DNA of 64,000 nucleotides from Thalassomonas viridans (GCF_000948985.2 NZ_CP059734.1:1054001-1118000), one strand, 5' to 3'; shown: positions 33,522 through 46,242, counted from the stretch's first letter. Notes: generated by a model from the letters alone, not told the origin. Numbers and translations are program-made.

Positions 33522-34022
33522 ATGGATATAAATCAAAGAAAAGAGTTACTGAGCAGGGCTTATGTGAGCGCTGTAGCTGCACAAGTAGGTTTTAGATCTG
33601 CAGTTCCCGATGTCGATGATGATAGCGTCGACTTGATATTAAAAGGTCGTGGTTTTTCCTCTGGTATTCGAAACCCTCAGCTAGAAATACAATTGAAATG
33701 TACAGAGAAAAATAGTGGCTGTTCAGATTATTTTTCATATCAACTTCCCATTAAAAATTACAACGATTTGCGTGCTGAAAACTTGTTGTGTCCGCGTTAT
33801 TTATTCGTTTTAGTCGTACCAAGTGATACAACTTCTTGGTTGGTTCACGAGTTAGACCATATGAAAGTGAAGCATTGTTGTTATTGGTATTCCCTAAGTG
33901 ACTTGGAGCCAACGAATAACGGCACATCAGTAACGATTAAAATCCCTCGGGTTAATATGTTGACTGCTTCAAGTATGCTTTCTCTTATGGAGCTTGCAAG
34001 TCAAAGAGGAGTTGCAGCATGA
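33522..34022 (+). CDS. DUF4365 nuclease-like protein
   Basis: 166 residues matching the DUF4365 pattern: an N-terminal helix (ELLSRAYVSAVAAQVGF), then DDDSVDLIL and LEIQLKCTEK, which form the D...(Q/E)xK core of PD-(D/E)XK nucleases, and YLFVLVVPSD. It overlaps the next gene by 4 bp (ATGA), so the two are translationally coupled. DUF4365 genes are frequently seen in anti-phage and restriction-type contexts. The AT-rich setting next to other accessory genes fits a defence island. No methyltransferase is present here. Confidence 0.75.
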   Translation: MDINQRKELLSRAYVSAVAAQVGFRSAVPDVDDDSVDLILKGRGFSSGIRNPQLEIQLKCTEKNSGCSDYFSYQLPIKNYNDLRAENLLCPRYLFVLVVPSDTTSWLVHELDHMKVKHCCYWYSLSDLEPTNNGTSVTIKIPRVNMLTASSMLSLMELASQRGVAA

Positions 34023-35152
34023 TTCCTTCTCAGCTTAAAAATACATCAGCAAATGTTCAACCGAAAAATCTTAAAAGTTATCTTCTATCCAAAGGTTGGG
34101 TTGCTGAAGGAGAGGTCTTAGGCCAAGCCACTATATGGCATCGACCTGAAGAGAATTATTATGATTTTGAAGTAATACAGCCCAAATCAGCGGACGTAAA
34201 TGGTTATGTACAGCGTGTAGTTGATGCTGTAATAGAAATAGCTTCTTTCGAAGAGCGGGATGCTTTAAAAGTACTCAAAGATATTAATAACTTCTTTTCT
34301 GATAGTGTGAAAATTCGAGTCGTACATTCAGATGTAGAAGAAGGTACAATTCCAATTGAAGACGGTGTTTTATTAATAGAAAAATCGCGTGATTTGCTAG
34401 CTGCAACTACGTTGTCAACTTTTTGCAAAAAAGCTTATTTCACTGGACAACGAAACGCTGAAGCTCAAAGCTTTATTAAACAACTCCGCCTCGGGCAAAC
34501 TGAAGTTGGTAGCTTTATTGTTAACTTAATTGCGCCTATACCAGAAATAGTTAACTCTCAGTTAGATCAAGATGAAATGTCTGTGACGCGTGCGGTTACT
34601 AATAACTTATCTCGTAGTCTTGTTGCGCTGGGTAATGGTTTAGAGTCGTACGAAAAGTCTGAAAGTGTGTTCGAATTTGAATCAATTATTCAAAACGGTG
34701 TTAGTGCTAACTTATGTGATGCTCTTGTTGGTCTCAGTGGCTTTTCGAAAAGTAGAGCTTTTACTATAAGTATATGCCGGGCTGGGATTGAAGCAGATAC
34801 CCAAGAACTTCCTACTCAATTTAGCTTTTTTCCTCAACAAGTGCCGACATTAGAGTTAGCGTCTGCCTTTTATAAAGGTAACTATGTAATTAAGTCCTAT
34901 GAAGCTTTTGGTGTGGTCAGCAAAATGACGCACTTACCAGATGACGATTTCGGTGAAATAACTGTACGCTCATCAATTCGTGGAGTTGAAAAAAATGTGA
35001 GCGTACAATTGCCATTAGAGAATTACTGGCAAGCTGTACATGCGCATGAGAGTTCTGAGGTGGTTAGCTGTAAGGGGTCGCTAAGTGTTACGGCAAAATC
35101 AGCCAAGTTAATTGAACCTTATGAATTTAAAATTGTAGGTAAGCAGCTTTAA
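34019..35152 (+). CDS. Partner of the DUF4365 protein, unknown family
   Basis: 377 residues, soluble, no signal peptide or membrane segment. I recognise no domain. The N-terminal 120 residues look alpha/beta (LKSYLLSKGWVAEGEVLGQATIWHRPEENYYDFEVIQP), the centre is helical, and the C-terminal 100 residues are beta-rich (ITVRSSIRGVEKNVSVQLPLENYWQAVHAHESSEVVSCKGSLSV), perhaps a recognition domain. The 4-bp overlap ties it to the nuclease-like gene. It could be a sensor or specificity subunit; this is inference. Confidence 0.6.
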   Translation: MIPSQLKNTSANVQPKNLKSYLLSKGWVAEGEVLGQATIWHRPEENYYDFEVIQPKSADVNGYVQRVVDAVIEIASFEERDALKVLKDINNFFSDSVKIRVVHSDVEEGTIPIEDGVLLIEKSRDLLAATTLSTFCKKAYFTGQRNAEAQSFIKQLRLGQTEVGSFIVNLIAPIPEIVNSQLDQDEMSVTRAVTNNLSRSLVALGNGLESYEKSESVFEFESIIQNGVSANLCDALVGLSGFSKSRAFTISICRAGIEADTQELPTQFSFFPQQVPTLELASAFYKGNYVIKSYEAFGVVSKMTHLPDDDFGEITVRSSIRGVEKNVSVQLPLENYWQAVHAHESSEVVSCKGSLSVTAKSAKLIEPYEFKIVGKQL

Positions 35153-35182
35153 TTTAAATATGGAAATCTATAGGGAAATGTT

Positions 35183-35922
35183 TTGAAAAATAGAGCTATA
35201 TCGATTCTTTTGGGTACATTGTATTCAATTGCAACAAACGCCACGCCTCTATCCTGGAACTTTAACATATCTACGGGATATGAATCAGGATCCGTAACAC
35301 TTAATAATGGAAACTATTCCGTTGACATAAAGGCGTGGGGAACTGACACCAATGATACTGGGTTTAGCTCGGCTTATTTGCTCGGGCTGGGTGATAGTGG
35401 ATTAGGGATATGTAATCAAAATGATATCCATAGATGGTCTATCAATCGGGCAATGGTGAGCCTAGTTCGTGTTCCGGCTTTGGTATTGATGCTGTGAATG
35501 GTTATGATTTGCTAATGCTTGATTTTAATTATGTTGCAACAGATATGGCAACTTATACAGTCGGAACAAGTTACCGAACTGGTATTTTTTATGGAATTGA
35601 GTACTTCTATGGACTAGGGGATGCCCCAGATATTTCAGGAATGACATATACAGACCTAAAAAATAATTTTAATCATGGTCGATACAACTTCACGGCGGAT
35701 AATCCAATAATATACGCTTATGCTCACGTTCAGTCAGATTACGAATGGATGGCATTTATGCCTGCTCAAAGAGGTAATTTTATGCTTGGAACTGCTTCTC
35801 ATGAAGTGAACAACATTAATCCTGTTCCTATTTCTTCGAGTATATGCTTATTTCTTTTTGGAATTATTTTTCTAATATTACATAAATTTAAGTTAACAAG
35901 TGATATCACTCAGAAAAATTAG
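35183..35922 (+). pseudogene. Secreted PEP-CTERM-like protein with a frameshift
   Basis: The first frame (35183-35497, TTG start with AGGGAAA upstream) has a signal peptide and reads TPLSWNFNISTGYESGSVTLNNG... to about residue 85. The rest continues in another frame from about 35434 (SGNGEPSSCSGFGIDAVNGYDLLMLDF...) and ends in PVPISSSICLFLFGIIFLILHKFK. That end has the form of an exosortase sorting signal: a short PxP-type motif, one hydrophobic helix and a basic tail. One indel near 35425-35440 separates the halves. The protein would be cell-surface or exported; function unknown. Confidence 0.6.
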
Positions 35923-36093
35923 TCATTACCTCAAAAAAAGACCAATTCACCATTGATTTCCTAGCAAATTGGTCTTTCCTTAATAATGCTATCCAAGTCC
36001 AAAAGGAAAGCACCTATTGCAACACTTCTATCAGTGAGCTGCTGCAATAACAGGCGTTACTACTAAGCGAAAGCAAACCTAGTAACTTAAGTC

Positions 36094-36128
36094 GCAATCC
36101 CTGAGTGGTCTCAACACCCAGAGATTGC
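36094..36128 (+). promoter_or_regulatory. Conserved leader hairpin upstream of symE copy B
   Basis: Same stem arms as 7382-7415, with a changed loop (TCTCAA region). Confidence 0.5.
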
Positions 36129-36158
36129 TAACCACCACGAACTCAACAGGAGTACGTA

Positions 36159-36443
36159 ATGGCTAAATATCATCATACGCCAGAGCCCGCCTCGGCAAAA
36201 GTAAAATATCCCATTTATCGGCAACTTACCGTACAGGAGACGGTCTGCAACACGGCGACGAAAACTCGTGGCATAGGAATTAACTATGTGCCCGTCAAGC
36301 TGGAGCCTTGTGTAGTGCTCAGAGGGAAATGGCTCAGGCAGGCCGGTTTCCCTGCCGGGCAAAAGATCAGTGTTGTTGTCGATCAGGCAAAGGTAGTCAT
36401 CACACCTAAGCGGGCGGAGGCAAACCTGTCCGCCAAAAACTAA
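36159..36443 (+). CDS. SymE-like toxin family protein, copy B
   Basis: 94 residues, about 85% identical to copy A at 7447. Core segment LEPCVVLRGKWLRQAGFPAGQKISVVVDQ. The differences cluster in the last 15 residues, outside the family core. Start at the ATG after CAGGAG as in copy A. Both copies look intact. Confidence 0.75.
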   Translation: MAKYHHTPEPASAKVKYPIYRQLTVQETVCNTATKTRGIGINYVPVKLEPCVVLRGKWLRQAGFPAGQKISVVVDQAKVVITPKRAEANLSAKN

Positions 36444-36471
36444 CCCCGGCTTTGTTGAAAAGCCATAAGTT

Positions 36472-36506
36472 AAGCTGCTGTATCTTAAGCTGATACAGCA
36501 GCTTTA
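36472..36506 (+). terminator. Terminator-like hairpin after symE copy B
   Basis: AAGCTGCTG ... CAGCAGCTT followed by T-rich bases. It also lies just beyond the end of the convergent aldehyde dehydrogenase operon. Confidence 0.6.
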
Positions 36507-36575
36507 TCACAATAGGAGTAGCTCGTTTAGCTCTGTTCAACGCCTAATAATTAATACAAGGGCAAGGCGCTGCCA

Positions 36576-38108
36576 TTAAATATCAAACTTGATCCCTTGC
36601 GCTAGCGGCAGCTCGGTCGAGTAGTTGATGGTGTTGGTTTGACGGCGCATGTAGGCTTTCCAGGCATCCGAGCCTGATTCGCGCCCGCCGCCGGTTTCCT
36701 TTTCGCCGCCGAAAGCACCGCCAATTTCAGCGCCTGAGGTGCCTATGTTGACATTGGCGATACCGCAATCCGAACCCCAGTGGGAAAGGAAGTTTTCCGC
36801 TTCCCGCAGGTTATTGGTGAAAATTGCCGACGACAATCCCTGGGTAACATTGTTTTGAATGGCAATGGCATTTTCTACGCCGCCGCTGTATTTAATCAAA
36901 TAAAGGATCGGGGCAAAGGTTTCCTGTTGTACCGTGTGGTAATGGTTTTCTGCTTCAACAATGGCAGGTTTTACGTAGCAGCCCGACTCGTAACCGGCTC
37001 CCGAGAGCACTTCGCCGCCGCATAACAGTTTGCCGCCTTCGGCCCGTACCTTGTTCAGGGCGTGGCTGAACATTTCAACTGCCTGTTTATCGATTAACGG
37101 CCCAACGTGATTGCTTTCATCCAGCGGTGTGCCTATTTTCAGGCCCTGGTAGGCTTTTACTAACGTGTCTTTAACTTTGTCATAAATATCTTCGTGGATC
37201 AGCACTCTGCGGGTAGTGGTGCAACGCTGGCCTGCTGTGCCTACCGCCCCGAATACCGTGCCGGGAATGGCAATTTTCAGATCCGCTTGTGGGGTGATGA
37301 TCAGGGCGTTATTGCCGCCTAATTCTAAAATAGATTTGCCGAAGCGGGCGGCGACACTGGTGGCGGCATGGCGGCCGACCCGGGTTGAACCGGTAACCGA
37401 CATCAGCGGAATACGCTCGTCGTGCAGCATGGCTTCACCTGTAATATCGCCGGTGCCCACCACCAGAGAAAAAATACCTTCCGGCAGGTCGTTGTCTTCC
37501 AGCACGTCTTTAATGATGTTTTGACAGGCAATGGCGGTTAATGGGGTTTTCTCCGACGGTTTCCACACGGTAACATTGCCGCAGATAGCGGCGATCATAG
37601 CGTTCCACGACCAAACCGCCACAGGAAAGTTAAACGCCGAAATCACACCGACAATCCCTAACGGATGGTATTGGTCATACATGCGGTGCAGCGGACGTTC
37701 AGAATGCAAGGTTGCCCCGTTTAACTGGCGCGACAGGCCAACGGCAAAGTCGCAGATATCGATCATTTCCTGCACTTCCCCCAAACCTTCCTGCAACGAC
37801 TTGCCCATTTCATAGGAAACCAGTTCACCCAGAGGCTGTTTGAATTCCCTGAGTTTGTTGCCGATTTGGCGAACTATTTCTCCCCGGTTGGGGGCCGGCA
37901 TTTCCCGCCATGTGGTAAATGCTTGCTGCGCGGTTTCAATCACATCTTCATAGTCGGCGCGGGAGCATTGATAAACGCTGGCAATGGCCTGGCCGTCGGC
38001 GGGTGAAGCAATATTGAACTGGCCGTTGTCTTCGGTTTCTAACCATTTGCGGCCGGTGGAAGCGCCGTAGTTGTGTTTATTGATCCCTAATGTTGTTAAA
38101 AAATTCAT
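36576..38108 (-). CDS. ALDH7-family aldehyde dehydrogenase (aminoadipate-semialdehyde dehydrogenase type)
   Basis: 510 residues, full family length. NAD-binding and catalytic motifs: SAFNFPVAVWSWNAM near 160, VTGSTRVG near 240, catalytic Glu in LELGGNNALI near 260, and catalytic Cys in GQRCTTTRR near 294. The LELGGNN and QRCTTTRR forms are characteristic of ALDH7 (human antiquitin, bacterial AmaB), which oxidises 2-aminoadipate 6-semialdehyde. A GAGGACC site precedes the ATG. It is the third gene after beta-galactosidase and the kinase/phospho-lyase fusion. The fusion's predicted product is exactly this semialdehyde, giving 2-aminoadipate. Confidence 0.88.
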   Translation of the reverse strand: MNFLTTLGINKHNYGASTGRKWLETEDNGQFNIASPADGQAIASVYQCSRADYEDVIETAQQAFTTWREMPAPNRGEIVRQIGNKLREFKQPLGELVSYEMGKSLQEGLGEVQEMIDICDFAVGLSRQLNGATLHSERPLHRMYDQYHPLGIVGVISAFNFPVAVWSWNAMIAAICGNVTVWKPSEKTPLTAIACQNIIKDVLEDNDLPEGIFSLVVGTGDITGEAMLHDERIPLMSVTGSTRVGRHAATSVAARFGKSILELGGNNALIITPQADLKIAIPGTVFGAVGTAGQRCTTTRRVLIHEDIYDKVKDTLVKAYQGLKIGTPLDESNHVGPLIDKQAVEMFSHALNKVRAEGGKLLCGGEVLSGAGYESGCYVKPAIVEAENHYHTVQQETFAPILYLIKYSGGVENAIAIQNNVTQGLSSAIFTNNLREAENFLSHWGSDCGIANVNIGTSGAEIGGAFGGEKETGGGRESGSDAWKAYMRRQTNTINYSTELPLAQGIKFDI

Positions 38109-38139
38109 ATGGTCCTCTAAATATATCTGTATGAATGTA

Positions 38140-38174
38140 AAGGCTTATTTAAGCTTTGTTGTCGCATAAGCCTT
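38140..38174 (-). promoter_or_regulatory. Intercistronic stem-loop in the hydroxylysine operon
   Basis: Perfect 9-bp arms AAGGCTTAT and ATAAGCCTT separated by 17 bp, in the 97-bp gap between the fusion gene and the aldehyde dehydrogenase gene. No T run. It may protect or process the mRNA, or attenuate the distal gene. Confidence 0.5.
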
Positions 38175-38205
38175 GTTGATTTATTTCTGGTTAATTGCTT
38201 CCTGG

Positions 38206-40563
38206 TTAATGCCGGGTTTTTACCTGATCAGCGCTGAGCAGGGCGCTCAGGCCCGACTTCAACACGGTAATAAATTTGTCGGCGTCGACAATGGAAAATG
38301 CCAGCGGCGGCTTAATTTTCAGGATGTTGTAAAAGGGCCCTTCGGTGCTTAACAAAATGTGATGCTGTTTGAAGTACTCCACCAGCCAGGCGGTTTTCTC
38401 CGTTGCCGGCTGCTTGCTTTCCCTGTCTTCAACCAGTTCAACGCCGAGAAATAAACCTAAGCCGCGCACGTCGCCGATCAGCTCGAATGTAAGTTGCAGC
38501 TCAAGCAATTTATCCTTGAAATAGTTGCCGGTTTGCAGGGCGTTTTCCTGCAGTTTATCTTCTTTGATCGCCGCTAAAACCGCGCTGCCTATGGCGCAGG
38601 AAACCGGGTTGCCGCCAAAGGTATTGAAATATTCCATACCGGTGACAAAGGCGTCGGCAATTGCCTGCGTGGTGATCACCGCCGCCATCGGATGGCCGTT
38701 GCCGATAGGTTTGCCCAAGGTGACGATATCCGGCACCACCTGCTGGGTTTCAAACGCCCACATATGGCTGCCGACCCGGCCAAATCCCACCTGCACTTCG
38801 TCGGCAATACAAACGCCGCCTGCCGCGCGTACTTTTTCGTAAATCATGCTCAGGTAACCGTCCGGCATGATGATTTGCCCGGCAACCCCTTGCAGCGACT
38901 CGCAGATAAACGCCCCCGGTTTTTTATCCTGCTTTGCCAGGCTGTCTATTGTTTCCTGAACGCTGGCGGCATAGGCTCGCGCCGTTTCCGGGGTATTGCC
39001 GGTAAACGGCCCCCGGTAGGGATCCGGTAAGGCCACGGTATGAATATGGGGCTGAGGGCCTTCGCCGCCGGGGCCGTTAAACTTATACGGGCTTGCCTCT
39101 ATGCAGGCATTGGTATTGCCGTGGTAGGCGCCGTCAACCACCAGCAGTTCTTTCGATTGGCTGTAGCAACGGGCCAGGCGGAAGGCGAGTTCGTTGGCTT
39201 CGCTGCCGGAATTTACCAGCATGCAAACCGACAATTCCTCGGGCATGGTCGCCAGCAGCTTTTCGGCGTAGTCGACAATATTGTCGTGCAAATAGCGGGT
39301 ATTGGTATTCAGTTTCGCCAGCTGTGCCTGTCCGGCGGCGACCACTTTCGGGTGGCAATGGCCGACATGGCAAACATTGTTGACCATATCAAGATAAGGC
39401 TGGCCTGACTCGTCAAACAGGTAAGCTCCTTGTCCGCGAACAATTTTCAGCGGTTGCTGGTAGCTTAAGCTCAGGGTTTTGCCTAAATGTTTTTTGCGGT
39501 AGCTGATAATGGCTTCCTTATCCCGGCCATTATCCACCGGCAAACCACACGCCTGGCGCAGTTGACACAATACCGCAAACGGGTTTAAGGCTTTTAGCCG
39601 CTCAAGTAGGTGCAGGGCGGGTTTAACCGAAACCTGCAGGTAGGCGTTTTCCGGGTTTTGTTTGAGGGCCAAAGCCGCGTTACATAAGGTGGTGCATAAA
39701 CGTAAGGCGATCAGCGAATACAATACCTCAAGCTCAACCGCCTGTAGCGGACGTTGTTCATGGTAAGCGGCAACTATGGTTTTCAGTGCCGTTAGCGGCC
39801 GTTCTTGCCCCATTAACGCATAGGCGCAAGTGATGGCCAGTTCGTTGATGACATGGCTGTGTACCATGTCGCCGAAGTCTATCAGCCCGGCAATCACTTT
39901 CGGCTGCTCTACATCATCCACCAGTATATTATGGTCATTGGCATCGTTGTGAATCACGCCTTGCGGCAGTTGGCTTAACAGCGGCAAGGTTTGTGTCTGG
40001 TACAGGGACAAAAAGCTTTCCACCAGCCGGTATTGCTCGGCATCCAAATGCTGTTTCTTTTGCTGGCAAATGCCGTAGCCCTGGGCCAGATCCCATTCTA
40101 AAAAGCGGTAGGCGCCACTGTGGCTGAAGTCTTCCAGGGCAAGATCCATTTTACCGACAAACTTGCCTAAGTCCTGCCATAGGGCGGCATTATGTTTTTC
40201 CGCTGCTGTTTGTGCGTAGAACTGCCCCGGTAAAAAACTCAACACCCGCAAGTGAAAGCTTTGGCCCTGTTCGTTGGCAATGGTAGATATCTGGCCCTGG
40301 CGGTTATTTGCCAGCGCATGGGGCACGGCGATATCTTTAGCGGTTAAATGCGCCATGGCGGCATTTTGCATTTCTATTTCCAGCAAAGGCTCTGCGGCGT
40401 TGGCTACTTTTACGATATAGTTTTGCTGATCTCTTGTGGTGAGGATAAAGTTTTGATCGCAATAACCGGGCAGGGCTTTTAAGCTGCCGGATAACTGATA
40501 ATCATCTGCCAATACCTTAAGTATTTCCGCGTCATTAAATGTTGGGGTGATCTCTTTTAACAT
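38206..40563 (-). CDS. Fused hydroxylysine kinase / 5-phosphohydroxylysine phospho-lyase
   Basis: 785 residues in two domains. Residues 1 to about 335 are an aminoglycoside-phosphotransferase-type kinase with the catalytic [13 protein letters not shown] and metal-binding [10 protein letters not shown] motifs, closest in pattern to HYKK (AGPHD1). Residues about 350-786 are a class III PLP enzyme like AGXT2L/PHYKPL ([49 protein letters not shown]), with the PLP lysine in [12 protein letters not shown]. In animals these are separate proteins that phosphorylate 5-hydroxylysine and cleave it to 2-aminoadipate semialdehyde, ammonia and phosphate. An ethanolamine variant is the main alternative, but the ALDH7 neighbour favours hydroxylysine. 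The ATG follows AAGGAAAAA; GTG 40566 is possible. Confidence 0.85.
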   Translation of the reverse strand: MLKEITPTFNDAEILKVLADDYQLSGSLKALPGYCDQNFILTTRDQQNYIVKVANAAEPLLEIEMQNAAMAHLTAKDIAVPHALANNRQGQISTIANEQGQSFHLRVLSFLPGQFYAQTAAEKHNAALWQDLGKFVGKMDLALEDFSHSGAYRFLEWDLAQGYGICQQKKQHLDAEQYRLVESFLSLYQTQTLPLLSQLPQGVIHNDANDHNILVDDVEQPKVIAGLIDFGDMVHSHVINELAITCAYALMGQERPLTALKTIVAAYHEQRPLQAVELEVLYSLIALRLCTTLCNAALALKQNPENAYLQVSVKPALHLLERLKALNPFAVLCQLRQACGLPVDNGRDKEAIISYRKKHLGKTLSLSYQQPLKIVRGQGAYLFDESGQPYLDMVNNVCHVGHCHPKVVAAGQAQLAKLNTNTRYLHDNIVDYAEKLLATMPEELSVCMLVNSGSEANELAFRLARCYSQSKELLVVDGAYHGNTNACIEASPYKFNGPGGEGPQPHIHTVALPDPYRGPFTGNTPETARAYAASVQETIDSLAKQDKKPGAFICESLQGVAGQIIMPDGYLSMIYEKVRAAGGVCIADEVQVGFGRVGSHMWAFETQQVVPDIVTLGKPIGNGHPMAAVITTQAIADAFVTGMEYFNTFGGNPVSCAIGSAVLAAIKEDKLQENALQTGNYFKDKLLELQLTFELIGDVRGLGLFLGVELVEDRESKQPATEKTAWLVEYFKQHHILLSTEGPFYNILKIKPPLAFSIVDADKFITVLKSGLSALLSADQVKTRH

Positions 40564-40591
40564 CACGATTTTTCCTTAATTAAACCTATGA

Positions 40592-43858
<3,267 letters not shown>

Positions 43859-43862
43859 CTAT

Positions 43863-43873
43863 TTATAATACAA
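43863..43873 (+). promoter_or_regulatory. Predicted GntR operator, beta-galactosidase promoter
   Basis: TTATAATACAA, one of four copies of TTATMATACAA in this locus. A partial inverted match TTGTATAAA lies at 43839-43847. Confidence 0.65.
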
Positions 43874-44039
43874 TTTAAAATGCGTTAGGCAAGTCATTTC
43901 ATACCGTCTGTTTTTTTAGCTGTGTTGAGTTGGGGAAGAGAGCTGTGGTTTGGCGGGGTTAGGTGAATATTTAGACCGGCTTGCAGCCCTTAATATCAGC
44001 AGGCTGGGAAATTAAACTAGTCTATTGCGCTAAATAGAA

Positions 44040-44050
44040 TTATCATACAA
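44040..44050 (+). promoter_or_regulatory. Predicted GntR operator, regulator promoter
   Basis: TTATCATACAA, 31 bp before the GntR start codon, suggesting autoregulation. Confidence 0.65.
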
Positions 44051-44081
44051 ATAATATTTATTGCAGTAAAAGACATATCAC

Positions 44082-44801
44082 GTGGAACTAGTACATAGAA
44101 ATTTAACCCAGCAGCTGGTACATGAGCTGGGTAAGGCGATAATGCGCGGCCAGTATAAGGTCGGCGACAGCCTGCCGTCGGAAGCCGATTTGTGCAAGCA
44201 GTATGAAATCAGCCGCACCGCCACCCGGGAAGCGGTGAAGATGCTGACGGCGAAAGGGCTGATCAGCTCAAGACCCCGCCAGGGCATCCGCGTACTGGAC
44301 AGTAAACACTGGAACTTGTTCGATGTTGATGTACTCAACTGGATCCAAATCGGCAAACCCGATTTATATATGCTCAGGCACTTTTTACAGCTGCGCCTGG
44401 CCATAGAACCGGAAGCTGCCTACCTGGCCGCTCAATATGCCGACGAAGATGACTTAAAGGCGATTGAGAAAGCCCTGGTGAGAATGAAAGATGCTACCAA
44501 CGGTTACGACGATACCCACGAAGCCGACAGTGAATTTCACCAGAGTGTATTGCTGGCAAGCAAAAACCCGTTTTTTGCCCAGTTAAAAAACTTTATTACT
44601 ACCACCTTAAAAGTGAACTTACGTTTTACCAACCGTATGCAGCCAGTAACGCTTGATGAATACCAGGCCCACGCCGACATCTACGAATTCATTAAAAACA
44701 AAGAGGCACAAAAAGCCTTTGATGCCGCTATGGTTACCCAAAAAGCCACCCTGGCGCTGGCCGACGCCCAAATAAAGGCGATGGAAGAAGCGTCTGAATA
44801 G
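44082..44801 (+). CDS. FadR-subfamily GntR transcriptional regulator
   Basis: 239 residues from a GTG. Winged HTH at about 10-70 (GQYKVGDSLPSEADLCKQYEISRTATREAVKMLTAKGLISSRPRQGIRV). FCD ligand-binding domain at about 90-230, with the usual metal/ligand His positions (EFHQSVLLAS, YQAHADIYEFI). It is divergent from the beta-galactosidase/hydroxylysine operon. The motif TTATMATACAA upstream of this gene and three other promoters in the locus makes it the likely regulator of the entire galactose/hydroxylysine set. The effector might be galactose, a galactoside or a hydroxylysine intermediate. Confidence 0.9.
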   Translation: MELVHRNLTQQLVHELGKAIMRGQYKVGDSLPSEADLCKQYEISRTATREAVKMLTAKGLISSRPRQGIRVLDSKHWNLFDVDVLNWIQIGKPDLYMLRHFLQLRLAIEPEAAYLAAQYADEDDLKAIEKALVRMKDATNGYDDTHEADSEFHQSVLLASKNPFFAQLKNFITTTLKVNLRFTNRMQPVTLDEYQAHADIYEFIKNKEAQKAFDAAMVTQKATLALADAQIKAMEEASE

Positions 44802-44855
44802 GGGCTGTATTTTACCGGCCTAAGGTGGGAAGAGTTTCCCCGGGTCAGGAAGTGT

Positions 44856-44878
44856 AAAGCGCCGGTTCGGCGCTTTTT
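44856..44878 (+). terminator. Rho-independent terminator of the gntR gene
   Basis: Stem AAAGCGCC / GGCGCTTT followed by Ts, 54 bp after the stop codon. Confidence 0.75.
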
Positions 44879-45027
44879 CATCTAAATCAAAATAATTATA
44901 CTCAAGCACCGCCATTCTCTATTCTGGCAGCAAGACCTGCTGTTAAATTTTTAAATCTTTCCTTTTTTGCGTCTTAGACCGAAGAACTCCGTCTTACTGT
45001 TAGTTAAGTAAATTGGACGGAAGAGTT

Positions 45028-46242
45028 ATGCACTTTGATCAAAAAAATGTTGTTACTGAAAACAGTTTTATTCGTAACAGCGAGTCGATGCTAACAGGCA
45101 TTTTCGGCACCGCCGAGGTGACGCCTTTTTGGGTTGCTGATATGGATTTTGTGATTGCCAACCCTATAAAAACCGAATTACAAAGGCTGGTTGACAGAGG
45201 ACAATTTGCCTATGAATTTAATTCGCAAGGTGTTTTTAATGCGATCAGTACCTGGTATCAACGTCGGCATAACTTAACGCTGGCAAGTGATAATTTTGTT
45301 CAGGTTACCGGAGTACTAACAGGTATTGCCCTGTTGATTCGTGAGCTTACGGATAAAGGGGATAGTGTTTTAATACAGTCACCCGCATACCACCAATTTT
45401 CCAAAGTTATTACCGGCACCGGTAGAAAGGTTGTTAAAAGCCCGCTAACAATTAATAACGGCAATTATGAAATGGACTTTGCTGATCTGGAAGCCAAGCT
45501 AAGCGCACCCGATGTCAAAGTTATGATCCTGTGCAATCCCCATAACCCGGTCGGCAGGGTCTGGCGGCAGGAAGAGCTGGAAAAAGTCTTGCACGTTGCT
45601 GAAAAACATAATGTTACGATTATCAGTGATGAAATCCATTCGGACATCATTTATCCGGGGCATCAATTTACCAGCCTGATGGCGCTCGGCGCCGCTAATC
45701 ATGTTGCCCTGATTGGCTCTCCGGCCAAGACTTTCGGCATGCAGAGCATTTCTAACGGCTATCTTTATACTGAAAACCAAGAGTTGTTAGAGGTTATGCG
45801 TAACCTCACTGAGTCTTTATATATCGATCACGGCAATGCTTTTACTATCTTTGCAACTATTGCGGCCTATGAAAAAGGGGATGCCTGGCTTGATGAGCTG
45901 CTGGAATACCTGCAAGGCAATATTAACTGGATTTGGGATTTTCTGCGGGAAGAGTTACCGGACGTCAGGATGTTCCCGGTTGAGGGCACATATCAGGTCT
46001 GGTTTGACTTCTCTGATACAGGCTTAGCTGGCGAGAGCCTTATCAAAGCGTTCGGGGAAGCCGGTTTTGGCGCTTCCCCCGGCACCTGGTTTGACAGCGA
46101 GGCGAAGCAGTTTGCCCGGATGAATTTTGCATCGCCAAGAGCCGATATTGAACAAGCCTTTAAACGGTTGAAGCTGGTGCTAGCAAAACCTGTTGAACAA
46201 GCTGTTGCCAGTACCAAAGAAACATCGAGCAGCTGCTGTTAA
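45028..46242 (+). CDS. MalY/PatB-type PLP-dependent C-S lyase or aminotransferase
   Basis: 404 residues from ATG 45028 (GGAAGAG upstream). A fold-type I PLP enzyme with TPFWVADMDF, the cofactor Asp/Tyr region ISDEIHSDIIYPGHQF and the PLP lysine in SPAKTFGMQ. MalY/PatB enzymes cleave cystathionine or cysteine S-conjugates to thiols, pyruvate and ammonia; plain aminotransferase activity is the alternative. The protein ends unusually in SSSCC, a Cys pair that could bind metal or be modified. It precedes the SoxCD-like pair by about 65 bp on the same strand, suggesting linked sulfur metabolism. Confidence 0.85.
   Translation: MHFDQKNVVTENSFIRNSESMLTGIFGTAEVTPFWVADMDFVIANPIKTELQRLVDRGQFAYEFNSQGVFNAISTWYQRRHNLTLASDNFVQVTGVLTGIALLIRELTDKGDSVLIQSPAYHQFSKVITGTGRKVVKSPLTINNGNYEMDFADLEAKLSAPDVKVMILCNPHNPVGRVWRQEELEKVLHVAEKHNVTIISDEIHSDIIYPGHQFTSLMALGAANHVALIGSPAKTFGMQSISNGYLYTENQELLEVMRNLTESLYIDHGNAFTIFATIAAYEKGDAWLDELLEYLQGNINWIWDFLREELPDVRMFPVEGTYQVWFDFSDTGLAGESLIKAFGEAGFGASPGTWFDSEAKQFARMNFASPRADIEQAFKRLKLVLAKPVEQAVASTKETSSSCC

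Larger units (their letters stand above)
35929..36515 (+). repeat. SymE module, copy B (full length)
   Basis: Counterpart of 7208-7800: front hairpin AAAGACCAATT ... AATTGGTCTTT (35937-35977), leader hairpin (36094-36128), SymE ORF (36159-36443) and back hairpin (36472-36504). Confidence 0.8.

Noticed and set aside
38206..40563. Omega-amino-acid/GABA aminotransferase with an aminoglycoside kinase
   Set aside because: Both halves match the HYKK and AGXT2L patterns better, and the ALDH7 neighbour fits their product.
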